Notes under the pieces: generated by a model
What the model saw: only the letters and a program-made list of their open reading frames with translations
What the model was told of the DNA's origin: nothing
The model's database searches: none
Source: Salinicoccus roseus
GTDB taxonomy: Bacteria; Bacillota; Bacilli; Staphylococcales; Salinicoccaceae
NCBI RefSeq assembly: GCF_003814515.1
Contig: NZ_RKQJ01000001.1
Coordinates: 930,001-994,000, forward strand
Direction of reading: 5' to 3'
Length of the DNA: 64,000 bases
Position numbers and translations under genes: made by a program
In this document: piece by piece, positions 17,622 through 25,538 of the stretch
Numbering within the stretch: position 1 is the first letter of the stretch
Layout of the letters: every line of letters begins with the position of its first letter

Positions 17622-18041
17622 TCACACCAGCCGCCCGTTCCATATGGAGGTGCCCTTCTGCTCTTCGTATTCCGATTCTCCCTGAAGACGTCCGGACTCC
17701 ACTTGACGGAACAGCTGCTCCTGCTTGCGGAAAAGGGTGATCGCACGCTTCCTGTTTGAGACGATGATGGATTCATATTGATGGGCCAGTTCAGCCATTC
17801 TTGCTTCGATGGCATCCACTTCCATCTCGGCACTTCGTTTCTGTACTTGTAGATGCCGTTGCCCAAGGATGCAGTCGGTGATCATCCATGTCAGTCCGAT
17901 GCCGCTGCTCAATGCGACCAGGAGGAGCATTCCCACGAGCCCAAAATCCAGGCCGAGATACAGTATATGGGCGAATGCCAGCAGAACAGCCGCGATGACT
18001 GTCGCTGCTGCACCACGCATGAAGCTGCCGCAGAAAGCCAT
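17622..18041 (-). CDS. membrane protein with C-terminal coiled coil (possibly the 3' part of a frameshifted gene)
   Basis: 139 residues with two hydrophobic segments near the N-terminus (AAATVIAAVLLAFAHILYL and GLVGMLLLVALSSGIGLTW). A long charged helix with coiled-coil character follows (RSAEMEVDAIEARMAELAHQYES...RKRAITLFRKQEQLF). AAGGG lies 7 nt before the ATG at 18041, a mediocre start; the frame is open back to 18074. The preceding 250 bp in the +1 frame encode a helical segment that would fit as its N-terminus, so the two may be one gene split by an indel near the GGAAAAGGGAAAC run at 18048-18062. Confidence 0.55.
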   Translation of the reverse strand: MAFCGSFMRGAAATVIAAVLLAFAHILYLGLDFGLVGMLLLVALSSGIGLTWMITDCILGQRHLQVQKRSAEMEVDAIEARMAELAHQYESIIVSNRKRAITLFRKQEQLFRQVESGRLQGESEYEEQKGTSIWNGRLV

Positions 18042-18288
18042 GAAGTTTCCCTTTTCCACCAGACATTTCAGCATCGGAAGATTCCGACAGGCGGTCTGCC
18101 TTCAGGTTTTCATACCATCGCAGCGTATCTTCATACTGATGACTCAGATCATTGTCATGGTAGGCAAAGAGCCTTTCTTCATAATACGCTATGTTCTCCT
18201 GGCAGACGTCGATTTCATTTTCGATGCGCCTCAATGCTTTTCCAATATGCTGACCAGCTGCATACTGCGATTGAACTTTATGGACCAC
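17791..18288 (-). CDS. upstream ORF, helical N-terminal segment overlapping the membrane-protein ORF
   Basis: A GTG at 18288 with GGGGGAG 6 nt upstream starts MVHKVQSQYAAGQHIGKALRRIENEID, an amphipathic helical region up to about residue 75. Beyond about 18050 the frame overlaps the membrane-protein ORF in another frame and its translation becomes low-complexity (CSSDSHRGCSAGIRPYTV), which looks non-coding. I read 18050-18288 as genuine coding sequence and the rest as an accidental extension. It is either a short independent gene or the N-terminus of the 17622-18041 protein separated by a frameshift. Confidence 0.4.
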   Translation of the reverse strand: MVHKVQSQYAAGQHIGKALRRIENEIDVCQENIAYYEERLFAYHDNDLSHQYEDTLRWYENLKADRLSESSDAEMSGGKGKLHGFLRQLHAWCSSDSHRGCSAGIRPYTVSRPGFWARGNAPPGRIEQRHRTDMDDHRLHPWATASTSTETKCRDGSGCHRSKNG

Positions 18289-18442
18289 GACATTCTCCCC
18301 CATGATGTATGTACAAGTAATTTTACCCATTCAATACATTATAGGGTATTTTATCGTAATTGCCTATCATATATTTCCGAAAAGGCGAAGAAAATGAAAA
18401 AATAAAGGGGATTATACACCTCACCCTCTCTTTCTGCATGAA

Positions 18443-18479
18443 GAAGCCCCTCCATGCACCATGTGCCGGAAGGGCTTCA
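18443..18479 (-). terminator. probable terminator of the symporter-M24 operon
   Basis: GAAGCCCCTCC and GGAAGGGCTTC form an 11-bp stem with one mismatch around a 15-nt loop. On the minus strand it is followed by TTCATGC, only a weak U-tract. It lies 8 bp after the M24 stop. Confidence 0.6.
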
Positions 18480-18486
18480 AATTCGG

Positions 18487-19611
18487 TTATTTTATGATCA
18501 TGCTTTCAAGATCCCTCGGATATTCCGTGATGATTTCAGCACCCTCCTCCGTCAGTACGACGGTATCGGAGTGTCTGAACCCGCCGACGCCCGGGATATA
18601 GATGCCCGGTTCGACGCAGAATACCATGCCTGCTTCGAGTACAAGGTCGTTGTCGAAGCGGAGCGATGGCTCTTCATGCTGGCCGATGCCGATTCCGTGG
18701 CCGGTGCGGTGGGAGACGTAGGCGTCGTACCCCGCTTCCTTGATGACGTCGAGGGCCGCCTGGTTCACGGCCTTTGCGGTGACGCCCGCCTTGATGAAAT
18801 CGAGCGCGGCGAGGTGCGCCTCCAGCATGACGTTGAATGCCTTCTCCTGTTCCTCCGTCGGTCCGCCGATGAAATATGTCCGTTCACATTCCGCCCGGTA
18901 GCCGTTCAAACCGACTTGACGGCTGTGTATGATGACATCACCCGTCTCCAGTTTCCGTGTATTAGAGAATACATGGGGCATGTTCGTCCGCTCGATGCCA
19001 GACGGCGACATGACAAAGTAGTCCAGCGTGGAGTCGGTGTTATTCTTTGAAATCTCTTCAAAGAGATATTGGTTGCCATGGTAGTCGATCTCGAGCTCCG
19101 ACTTGCCCGCTTCCGATTGCTCGAGCGTGTGTTTCAGTGCCCCGGCGACAAGCTTGCCGGATTCCTTGATCATTTCTATTTCTTCATCACTCTTGATAGA
19201 TCGCATCCGGACGATGTCCCCTTGAATATCAATGAGGTCGTGGTCCTTCTCCTCGATGCTTGAGGCAAGTTCAGCCGGCAGCGCACCGAATTCGATGCCC
19301 ACCTTGTCACCTTCAATACCGTCCATCACTTCGTCGAACAGCGCGTGGTAGTCCGTGCTGCCCCGTCCTTCAACTTCATGGTAGATGTGGAGCGCTGCAT
19401 CCGTCTTCTCACCAGCATGCTTCTCCTCAAGCGAAGGGATGATCAGACTCTCTTTCTTCTGTTCCACGACCATGATGATCGGCCGGGAATAGGTGATGGC
19501 CTTGAGACCGCTGAAGTAGAACTGGTTCTCGAAGTTGAATATGACGGCGGCGTCCAGGTTCTTTTCTTTCATGATCTGCCTGAGATTGTCCACTCTTTTT
19601 GCCCTATCCAT
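18487..19611 (-). CDS. M24/creatinase-superfamily hydrolase lacking metal ligands
   Basis: 374 residues with an N-terminal creatinase_N domain (1-135) and a C-terminal pita-bread domain. It would usually be annotated as a Xaa-Pro peptidase. However, where metallopeptidases have Asp-Asp-His-Glu-Glu, this protein has Ser230, Glu241, His305, Glu334 and Ser348. Three ligand positions are changed (HSRQVGLNGYRAECERT and GFRHSDT). Instead it keeps His213 (NMPH), Glu243 (ERT) and Glu334 (EPGIY), positions that by my alignment match the catalytic His/Glu/Glu of metal-independent creatinase. Its start overlaps the symporter stop by 8 bp, with GGAGGTGCC inside the symporter gene, so translation is coupled. 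A small guanidino or amide compound imported by the symporter is a plausible substrate (inference). Confidence 0.85.
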   Translation of the reverse strand: MDRAKRVDNLRQIMKEKNLDAAVIFNFENQFYFSGLKAITYSRPIIMVVEQKKESLIIPSLEEKHAGEKTDAALHIYHEVEGRGSTDYHALFDEVMDGIEGDKVGIEFGALPAELASSIEEKDHDLIDIQGDIVRMRSIKSDEEIEMIKESGKLVAGALKHTLEQSEAGKSELEIDYHGNQYLFEEISKNNTDSTLDYFVMSPSGIERTNMPHVFSNTRKLETGDVIIHSRQVGLNGYRAECERTYFIGGPTEEQEKAFNVMLEAHLAALDFIKAGVTAKAVNQAALDVIKEAGYDAYVSHRTGHGIGIGQHEEPSLRFDNDLVLEAGMVFCVEPGIYIPGVGGFRHSDTVVLTEEGAEIITEYPRDLESMIIK

Positions 19612-21019
19612 TCTCAGGCACCTCCTTCATTTCATTATGCTGTCCTTTTGTAAGCAGTGTCACGGCAAACAGGACGATGAACGCAATCGGTACTGAAATC
19701 AGTGCCGAATTGATGCCTGTCGACTGTACAAAGAAGAATTCCCAGAACAGTGTGGAGACGAGACCTGAAGCCATTGATGCGAGACCCGCCGGTTTCGTAA
19801 CTTTCGGGAACAGGAAGACTGCGAGCAGCGCCGGTGTGATGCCTGCGCCATATACCGTATATGCATACATCTGTACGGAAAGTACGGTCGGGAAGTACAT
19901 CGTCAGCATGAATGCTATGATGCCGAGTATCGGAATCAGTACCCTTGTATAGACCAGTCTTTGATGGTCATCGATGTCCTTCTTCAAGTACTTGCCGACG
20001 AAGTCGTAGACGACGCTTGTCGCAGCAGACAGCAGGTACGAGTTGCCCGTCGTGACGATGAATGCCGTCAGCGCAGCAATCAGTATGCCGCCGATGACGA
20101 CTGGCAGCACACTCGTGATGGCGATAAGTGCCATGCCCGGTTCAATATCCGGGAACATGGAGCGTGATATGAATGCCAGGATCGAAATCACCGGTGTGAC
20201 GATGATCAGGCCGATAATCCAGCCCGCTGTACCCAGCTTCGTAGATTTGTCGTCCATTGAAGATGACATCCGCTGATAGATGTTCTGGTCACCGAGCAGC
20301 AGGAAGAGCGTCGGGATGTAGTACCCCATCAGCTGCAGGAAGCTCAGTGAACCCGTAGCGCTCAAGTGACTCTCCGGCACGTTGGATGTGATTTCACTCC
20401 ATCCGCCGCCTGAAGATAATGCGATCGGCAATGCGATAATCAGACCGAAGATGACCAGGAATGCACTGAACGCATCCGTCGGTGCCACGGACATCAGTCC
20501 GCCGATGCCTGCTAGGAATATGATGATCACTGCAGCGATGATCGTTCCTGTGCCTACCGGTATGCCAAGCGAGATGTTGAGTATGTAGGCGAGACCCTGG
20601 TACTGGTAGGAGACGATGCCCACGAAAGCGAGTATGATGATCAGGGCTGCAAGCAGGCTTGCCACCTTGCCATATTTCACTTCCAGTATTTCAGCTACCG
20701 TATATTTTCCGTAATGTTTGATCTTTGAAGAGATGAGGAAGATCGTCGCGATACCGATGAGCGACGGCAGCGTCGACATCAGTGCCGGCCATATCCCGAA
20801 TGAATACGCCAATGAGTTCTGTCCACCCGTCACGGACCCGCTTCCGACCCAAGTTGCAAGCAGCGTCCCCATCAGGACGACCGGTCCCAGTGACTTGCCG
20901 GCGAGTATGAAGTCCTCGCTCGAACTGATCTTCTTGGAGTAGTACATGCCGAGCAGCAGCATGAATACACCATAACCTACTACAAACCATATGAGTATGG
21001 GTTGATTTGAAAATTCCAT
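19604..21019 (-). CDS. sodium:solute symporter (SSS family)
   Basis: 471 residues with about 13 transmembrane segments. The family pattern is clear: YSKKISSSEDFILAGKSLGP in the first loop, then ATWVGSGSVTGGQNSLAYSFG, YTVAEILEVKYG and GIGGLMSVAPTDAFSAFLVIFG. Members import proline, pantothenate, sugars, choline-like or urea-like solutes with Na+. ACAGGGGGAAAACA precedes the ATG at 21019. It overlaps and is probably translationally coupled to the M24 hydrolase, which likely acts on the imported solute. No dedicated regulator is next to it. Confidence 0.92.
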   Translation of the reverse strand: MEFSNQPILIWFVVGYGVFMLLLGMYYSKKISSSEDFILAGKSLGPVVLMGTLLATWVGSGSVTGGQNSLAYSFGIWPALMSTLPSLIGIATIFLISSKIKHYGKYTVAEILEVKYGKVASLLAALIIILAFVGIVSYQYQGLAYILNISLGIPVGTGTIIAAVIIIFLAGIGGLMSVAPTDAFSAFLVIFGLIIALPIALSSGGGWSEITSNVPESHLSATGSLSFLQLMGYYIPTLFLLLGDQNIYQRMSSSMDDKSTKLGTAGWIIGLIIVTPVISILAFISRSMFPDIEPGMALIAITSVLPVVIGGILIAALTAFIVTTGNSYLLSAATSVVYDFVGKYLKKDIDDHQRLVYTRVLIPILGIIAFMLTMYFPTVLSVQMYAYTVYGAGITPALLAVFLFPKVTKPAGLASMASGLVSTLFWEFFFVQSTGINSALISVPIAFIVLFAVTLLTKGQHNEMKEVPENG

Positions 21020-21200
21020 TGTTTTCCCCCTGTGTTTGGATTGTGTCCTTAATCAACCTAACATATTGAAATTTTCATTTCATCTTCTCATCCGGAAAAA
21101 ATTTCACAAATCCTATAATATCAATTGATACGACGACAAAGTAAAAATTTTCAGTAATATATTATTTCATGTATATACAAGGTATTATGTAAAAATTAAA

Positions 21201-21236
21201 GCATCCTGACACTCTGGTTTCCAGATGCCAAGATGC
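21201..21236 (-). terminator. terminator of the YdcF-like gene
   Basis: GCATC...GATGC outer stem with inner TCTGG-TTT-CCAGA. On the minus strand it is followed by TTTAATTTTT. It lies 23 bp after the YdcF stop. Confidence 0.75.
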
Positions 21237-21259
21237 ACTCACTTCAATATTCAGCTTCC

Positions 21260-21829
21260 CTACTCACTCCACCAGTATATCCCCATCCTGTACACCCACA
21301 ATTTGATGTATTCACTGTACCAGACATAGAAGCCATCGCCGCCTTCATGCCATCTGCCATCCTGGAAGGGCAGCGCCGATATATATTTGAAGTCGAAGCG
21401 GCCATCATTCAGCTTGTCATAGATGTACTTGGTGCGTTTGATGTGCCAGTCGCTCGTAACGATGAGCGCGGAGTCCATATCGCGTTCTTCCATGATGTCC
21501 ATGGTGATGGTCGCATTAGTGTAGGTGCTGATCGCTTCGTACTCCAATATCAGTGCTTCTTCGGGGATTCCGTATTCCATTGCGAGCGCCGAACTCTGGT
21601 TGAGGTCGCCGGACTCGACGACCGGAGTGATCAGGACACGATCTGCATAACCTTCGTGGTAGAGGTGGGCGGCCTGCTGCATCCTGGATTCTTCGCCGCC
21701 CCCAAGCATCACGATCAGATCACTCTCTACAGGCTGATCCGTATAGCTGTGGTCAAAACTGTCTATGATGGATACGACGATCAGCATCAATGAAATGCAG
21801 AACAGAATGATTAAGATCCTTATTTTCAT
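21260..21829 (-). CDS. YdcF/SanA-like DUF218 membrane-anchored protein
   Basis: 189 residues. An N-terminal membrane anchor (IRILIILFCISLMLIVVSII) is followed by the DUF218 domain: SDLIVMLGGG, RMQQAAHLYHEGYADRVLITP, NQSSALAMEYGIPEEALILE, SALIVTSDWHIKRTKYIYDK. The conserved motifs for the Rossmann-like pocket are present. The family is linked to envelope integrity, but enzymatic activities are mostly unknown. CGAGGAGGACAT precedes the ATG at 21829. It sits just downstream of polysaccharide locus 1, with a weak hairpin (21898-21928) in between, so it may be an envelope gene read through from that operon. Confidence 0.85.
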   Translation of the reverse strand: MKIRILIILFCISLMLIVVSIIDSFDHSYTDQPVESDLIVMLGGGEESRMQQAAHLYHEGYADRVLITPVVESGDLNQSSALAMEYGIPEEALILEYEAISTYTNATITMDIMEERDMDSALIVTSDWHIKRTKYIYDKLNDGRFDFKYISALPFQDGRWHEGGDGFYVWYSEYIKLWVYRMGIYWWSE

Positions 21830-21897
21830 ATGTCCTCCTCGCCGGGCAAATGATGCAGGCGCATCCTGTTGTCCACCACCAGTCCTTCCAATCAGAA

Positions 21898-21928
21898 CTG
21901 CATTCCAAAGTCCTGTCGTGGAATGCAG
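21898..21928 (-). terminator. hairpin at the end of polysaccharide locus 1
   Basis: CTGCATTCCA and TGGAATGCAG form a perfect 10-bp stem with an 11-nt loop. On the minus strand only TTCTGATT follows, so termination would be inefficient. Confidence 0.5.
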
Positions 21929-21937
21929 TGCGCTGTG

Positions 21938-22945
21938 CTAATATTTCTCTTTTATCGCGTTCTGTGGTGTACGGTAGGCTGGGAAGAAGTCCGTTTCCCT
22001 ATAGATGCCCTTCTTTCTGCACAATGCATCATACACATCCTGGTTCCACACTTTTCTGCCGATGTGGAAATCAAACTCGGTATGGCTGGAAAAGCGTTTC
22101 TTGAACTTGAGTACGGAATCCTCCGCATCATTTGAAACGCCACCCCCGTAATGGACCAGTGAGAAGCTATTTGCCTTCGCCCAGTTCATCATCGTGTACT
22201 TCAGGAGGTAGGCCGGTGAATGATGAAGGTACTCGGCCAGTGTACCGTTCAGATGGTCATGGATGATGTCATCAGACATGAAGTACAGCCCCATGGCGAT
22301 GATCTTACCCTCGAAGAACACACTCGTCGTGAGCAGTTCATCCCCGAACTGCCATTTCAGCCTTTCGAAATATCCACGATCGAAATAATAGTAGTCCGTG
22401 GCATGATGACGATCCATCGTATCGTTGTAGATTTCGATGAAGTCTTCAATATCCTCGAATTTTGCGGCCACCAGACAGGAGAACCTGTCATCCTTTATCA
22501 GCTTCCTGACACGCCTGCGTGCCGTTGCATTGAACTCGCTCTGGAATACATCGTCGTAGCTCATCAGATCGGTCCCTACAGTCTTCCTCAAATACTGCAC
22601 ATCATAGATGCTTCTGAATGGCTCCTGGTTCTGGAAGACTGGATGGAACCTTACGAATTCAGATACGATATTGTGCCTTTCACAATACTCCACGAGCGTC
22701 TTTTCGAACACTTCCACAAGCCTGTCCAAATGCGTGTATTCATGGATAATCGGTCCCCCATATCCGTAAGGGGTGACCAGGTCATAATATTTTTCACCAT
22801 CAACTTCAATGCCGATTTCCCTTTTGATGGCGCTGTGGGTGATGTGGCCATATTCGCATTCGACTTCAATGAAGACCGCTTCCCCGTGTTCTATCAGTTC
22901 GTTGACTTGTGCATATCCTTCAGTAAAGTATATGTCCTTATTCAC
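21938..22945 (-). CDS. FemAB-like / GNAT (Acetyltransf_6) transferase of the polysaccharide locus
   Basis: 335 residues with the duplicated GNAT fold of FemAB/FemX-type proteins. Seen are VTPYGYGGP, EFVRFHPVFQNQEPF, SEFNATARRRVRKLIKDD, YNDTMDRHHATDYYYF and the C-terminal LVHYGGGVSNDAEDSVLKFKKRF. FemX relatives pass aminoacyl groups from tRNA to amino groups; others acylate sugars. GGAGGG lies 6 nt before the GTG at 22945, which I prefer; an ATG at 23008 overlapping the aminotransferase stop by 8 bp is the alternative. It is the last gene of the locus. It likely modifies the amino sugar or the assembled repeat unit with an acyl or aminoacyl group (inference). Confidence 0.8.
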   Translation of the reverse strand: MNKDIYFTEGYAQVNELIEHGEAVFIEVECEYGHITHSAIKREIGIEVDGEKYYDLVTPYGYGGPIIHEYTHLDRLVEVFEKTLVEYCERHNIVSEFVRFHPVFQNQEPFRSIYDVQYLRKTVGTDLMSYDDVFQSEFNATARRRVRKLIKDDRFSCLVAAKFEDIEDFIEIYNDTMDRHHATDYYYFDRGYFERLKWQFGDELLTTSVFFEGKIIAMGLYFMSDDIIHDHLNGTLAEYLHHSPAYLLKYTMMNWAKANSFSLVHYGGGVSNDAEDSVLKFKKRFSSHTEFDFHIGRKVWNQDVYDALCRKKGIYRETDFFPAYRTPQNAIKEKY

Positions 22946-23000
22946 TGTACGCCCTCCATTAGGTAGATTCGCATCCCCGGCGCCCTTGGCACCATGGAAA

Positions 23001-24155
23001 TCATGCAAAGAGCTCGTGTGTCAGTATGCGTTCCCGGCACAGCTCGATGACCCGGTCTATTTCTTCATCAGTCATCTTCGTATCCGATGGAAGGCAGATG
23101 CCATGTTCGAAGAGGTACTTCGAATTGTCTTTGGCCATAGTGAAATAGGCAGCGCCCTCGAACAGCGGCTGCAGGTGAAGCGGCTTCCACACCGGTCTTG
23201 CTTCAATGTTGTGTTCTCCAAGATACTCGATCAGTTCCTTGGCGCTGATGCCCAGCTTTTTAGGGTCGATGAGCATAGTGGAAAGCCATCTCGTATGGTA
23301 GGACCCCTCTATTTCCGGCATGAATTCAATGCCATTCATATCATCAAGTCCCGCCACATACTTGTCGAAGATATTGCGCTTCTGCTGGATGCGTGTTTCC
23401 AGCACTTCCATCTGGCCGCGTCCGATTCCTGCACACACGTTGCTGAGCCGGTAGTTATATCCAACCGATTCATGCTGGTAGTGTGCGGCCGGCTCCTTGC
23501 TCTGGGTCGCCTTCTTGAGCGCTTCTTCGATGAGCACTTCATCGTTGGAAACGATCATGCCGCCGCCGGACGTTGTGATGATCTTGTTGCCGTTGAACGA
23601 GAATATGCCGAACTTGCCGAAGGTGCCGCTCATCCTGCCCTTGTAAATTGCACCGAGGGATTCTGCCGCATCCTCTACAATCGGTACACCATACCGCCGG
23701 CATATCTCGCTGATTTCATCCATTCTCGCAGACTGGCCGTACAAGTTGACCACAATGACCGCTTTCGGCTGTTTCCCTTGCATCCGATAGTATTTCAGCG
23801 CCTTCTCCAGTGCTTTCGGGCACATGTTCCAGCTGTCCATCTCAGAATCGATGAAGACGGGTGTACCCCCCCGGTAGAGTATCGGATTCGCACTTGCCAC
23901 GAAGGTGAGTGAGGAACAGAGCACGAGATCTCCCTGCTCCACCTTCAGCAGATCGAGCGCAAGATGGATGCCCCCTGTACCGCTGGCAAGCGCGCACGCT
24001 GCCTTCGATCCTGTAAATTCCTTGATCTGATCTTCAAATATATTAACATTTTCTCCCAGTGGTGCAATCCAGTTCGTGTTGAATGCCTCCTGGACATACT
24101 TCCTTTCCGTACCGCCCATATGAGGTGATGACAAAAGAATTCTGCGCTGAGACAT
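23001..24155 (-). CDS. DegT/DnrJ/EryC1-family PLP aminotransferase (EpsN/PglE-like)
   Basis: 384 residues: SPHMGGTERKYVQEAFNTNWIAP, LASGTGGIHLALDLL, VNLYGQSARMDEI, IVEDAAESLGA and the PLP-lysine motif SFNGNKIITTSGGGM. This is the sugar aminotransferase fold that converts UDP-4-keto-6-deoxy-GlcNAc to the 4-amino sugar in EpsN/PglE pathways. AGAGGTG precedes the ATG at 24155; the open frame reaches 24206 without a site. With the 4,6-dehydratase at 28054 it gives a complete route to UDP-4-amino-4,6-dideoxy-HexNAc. The usual PglD/EpsM acetyltransferase is absent and two formyltransferase-like genes are present instead. Confidence 0.9.
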   Translation of the reverse strand: MSQRRILLSSPHMGGTERKYVQEAFNTNWIAPLGENVNIFEDQIKEFTGSKAACALASGTGGIHLALDLLKVEQGDLVLCSSLTFVASANPILYRGGTPVFIDSEMDSWNMCPKALEKALKYYRMQGKQPKAVIVVNLYGQSARMDEISEICRRYGVPIVEDAAESLGAIYKGRMSGTFGKFGIFSFNGNKIITTSGGGMIVSNDEVLIEEALKKATQSKEPAAHYQHESVGYNYRLSNVCAGIGRGQMEVLETRIQQKRNIFDKYVAGLDDMNGIEFMPEIEGSYHTRWLSTMLIDPKKLGISAKELIEYLGEHNIEARPVWKPLHLQPLFEGAAYFTMAKDNSKYLFEHGICLPSDTKMTDEEIDRVIELCRERILTHELFA

Positions 24156-24306
24156 AACCTGGTCACCTCTCCCCTTAATTGAATTATTTTGCGCGTTGAC
24201 CCCCACATCATGCAGCTTCCCGACAAAGCTTATGATGCGTCTTCTTCATCCAACCTCTTTCTCTCTATGATTGGTTATTTTATTGTGACGCTTTCTGCTG
24301 TCCGGC

Positions 24307-25476
24307 TTACGCCTTCTGGTACTCCGGATCCGTGTCGTCTGAAGCACCGAGTGTATTATAGAAATCGAGCACCTTCTGCTGGATCAGTTCACGGTCGAAG
24401 TGCTCTTCGACGAATTTCCTGGCGTTCTCCCCCATCTCACCCCGCTTCAATGGATGGCGGATCATGTCCTCAAGCCCCTCCTTCAGTCCTGCCGTATCAT
24501 TGGTCCACACGATGAGGCCGGTCTGATCATGTACGATCGTATCCTTGACGCCAGTCGAATTGAACCCGACTACTGGTACCTGCATCGCCTGGGCCTCTAT
24601 GCTGACCGTCCCGAACCCTTCTCGGTATGTGGGGAATGCAAATACATCCATCATGCTGTAGTAGTATTCCGGTTCATTCGTATAGTCACAGTGGATGATC
24701 CGCTCATGCCCTTGGATGATCTCCACATTTTCAGGCAGGATCGGATCACCGTCCTCGATGTCACCGACCAGCAGCAGCTTGATGTTCCTATACTTGTAGC
24801 TCAATTCGGTGAACGCCTCGACAAGTTCGTTGGTCCCCTTGTCCTTCGTGATGCGGCCCATATAGCCGATGATGACATCATCGGGCTCAATACCCAGATC
24901 CGCCTTCATCTGCATGAGGCGCTGCTGCTCGACCGCCTCCGGCCGGAAACGCTCCAGGTCGATGCCGTTTACACTCCCTTTGCCGAGCCTGACGACCTTC
25001 TCCTGGTCCACAAGGTTTCTGCGGACCATCTCCTCTTCCAGGCTGTCGGATATTATGACGGTGTGTGTACTGAGCTTGCATGTCAGCTTCTCCGTCGTCT
25101 GCAGGATGACCTTCTTCAAACCGGTCACCGTTTCAAGACGCAGCCCCCATTGTGCATATATCCGGGTGTCCGTGCCGTTCAGGTAGCCGGCAACCATGCC
25201 GAGCAGTCCCGCCTTCGGCGTACTGAAGAATATGATATCCGGATCCTCCGCCTTCAGATACTTGTAGAGGGAATACAGGGTCGTCACATCCCTGTATGGA
25301 CTGATTTCCCGTTCGAATGGAATATGTTTGAGCTTGAGACCGTCGTATTGCCTTTCAGGATCATTGTTGCATACCACTTCCACCTGATAGCCGTTCTTTT
25401 CGATGAAATGCACCTGCTCATGGAGGAATAGGGCACTCATGGAGGAAGTGACACCATGAATCAATTTCTTCTGCAT
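24307..25476 (-). CDS. glycosyltransferase family 4
   Basis: 389-residue GT-B glycosyltransferase. The N-terminal acceptor domain begins MQKKLIHGVTSSMSALFLHEQV. The GT4 donor-binding signature near the C-terminus is YRNIKLLLVGDIEDGDP, MMDVFAFPTYREGFGTVSIEAQAMQVPVVGF, with the E-x7-E pattern (EGFGTVSIE). The donor is a nucleotide sugar, and the enzyme works at the cytoplasmic membrane on the lipid-linked repeat unit. TTTGGAGATG precedes the ATG at 25476. A 150-bp gap separates it from the aminotransferase. Confidence 0.92.
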   Translation of the reverse strand: MQKKLIHGVTSSMSALFLHEQVHFIEKNGYQVEVVCNNDPERQYDGLKLKHIPFEREISPYRDVTTLYSLYKYLKAEDPDIIFFSTPKAGLLGMVAGYLNGTDTRIYAQWGLRLETVTGLKKVILQTTEKLTCKLSTHTVIISDSLEEEMVRRNLVDQEKVVRLGKGSVNGIDLERFRPEAVEQQRLMQMKADLGIEPDDVIIGYMGRITKDKGTNELVEAFTELSYKYRNIKLLLVGDIEDGDPILPENVEIIQGHERIIHCDYTNEPEYYYSMMDVFAFPTYREGFGTVSIEAQAMQVPVVGFNSTGVKDTIVHDQTGLIVWTNDTAGLKEGLEDMIRHPLKRGEMGENARKFVEEHFDRELIQQKVLDFYNTLGASDDTDPEYQKA

Positions 25477-25538
25477 AAGCTACATCTCCAAACCCCTGTT
25501 TTTTTGGCAGCCGCACCCGTGGGCTACCCGATTGATGC

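Noticed and set aside
22220-22966. 248-codon plus-strand frame over the FemAB-like gene
   Set aside because: Antisense shadow; no start signal and no recognisable domain.
24400-25431. 343-codon plus-strand frame over the GT4 gene
   Set aside because: Antisense shadow; the GT4 reading frame contains the full donor-binding signature.
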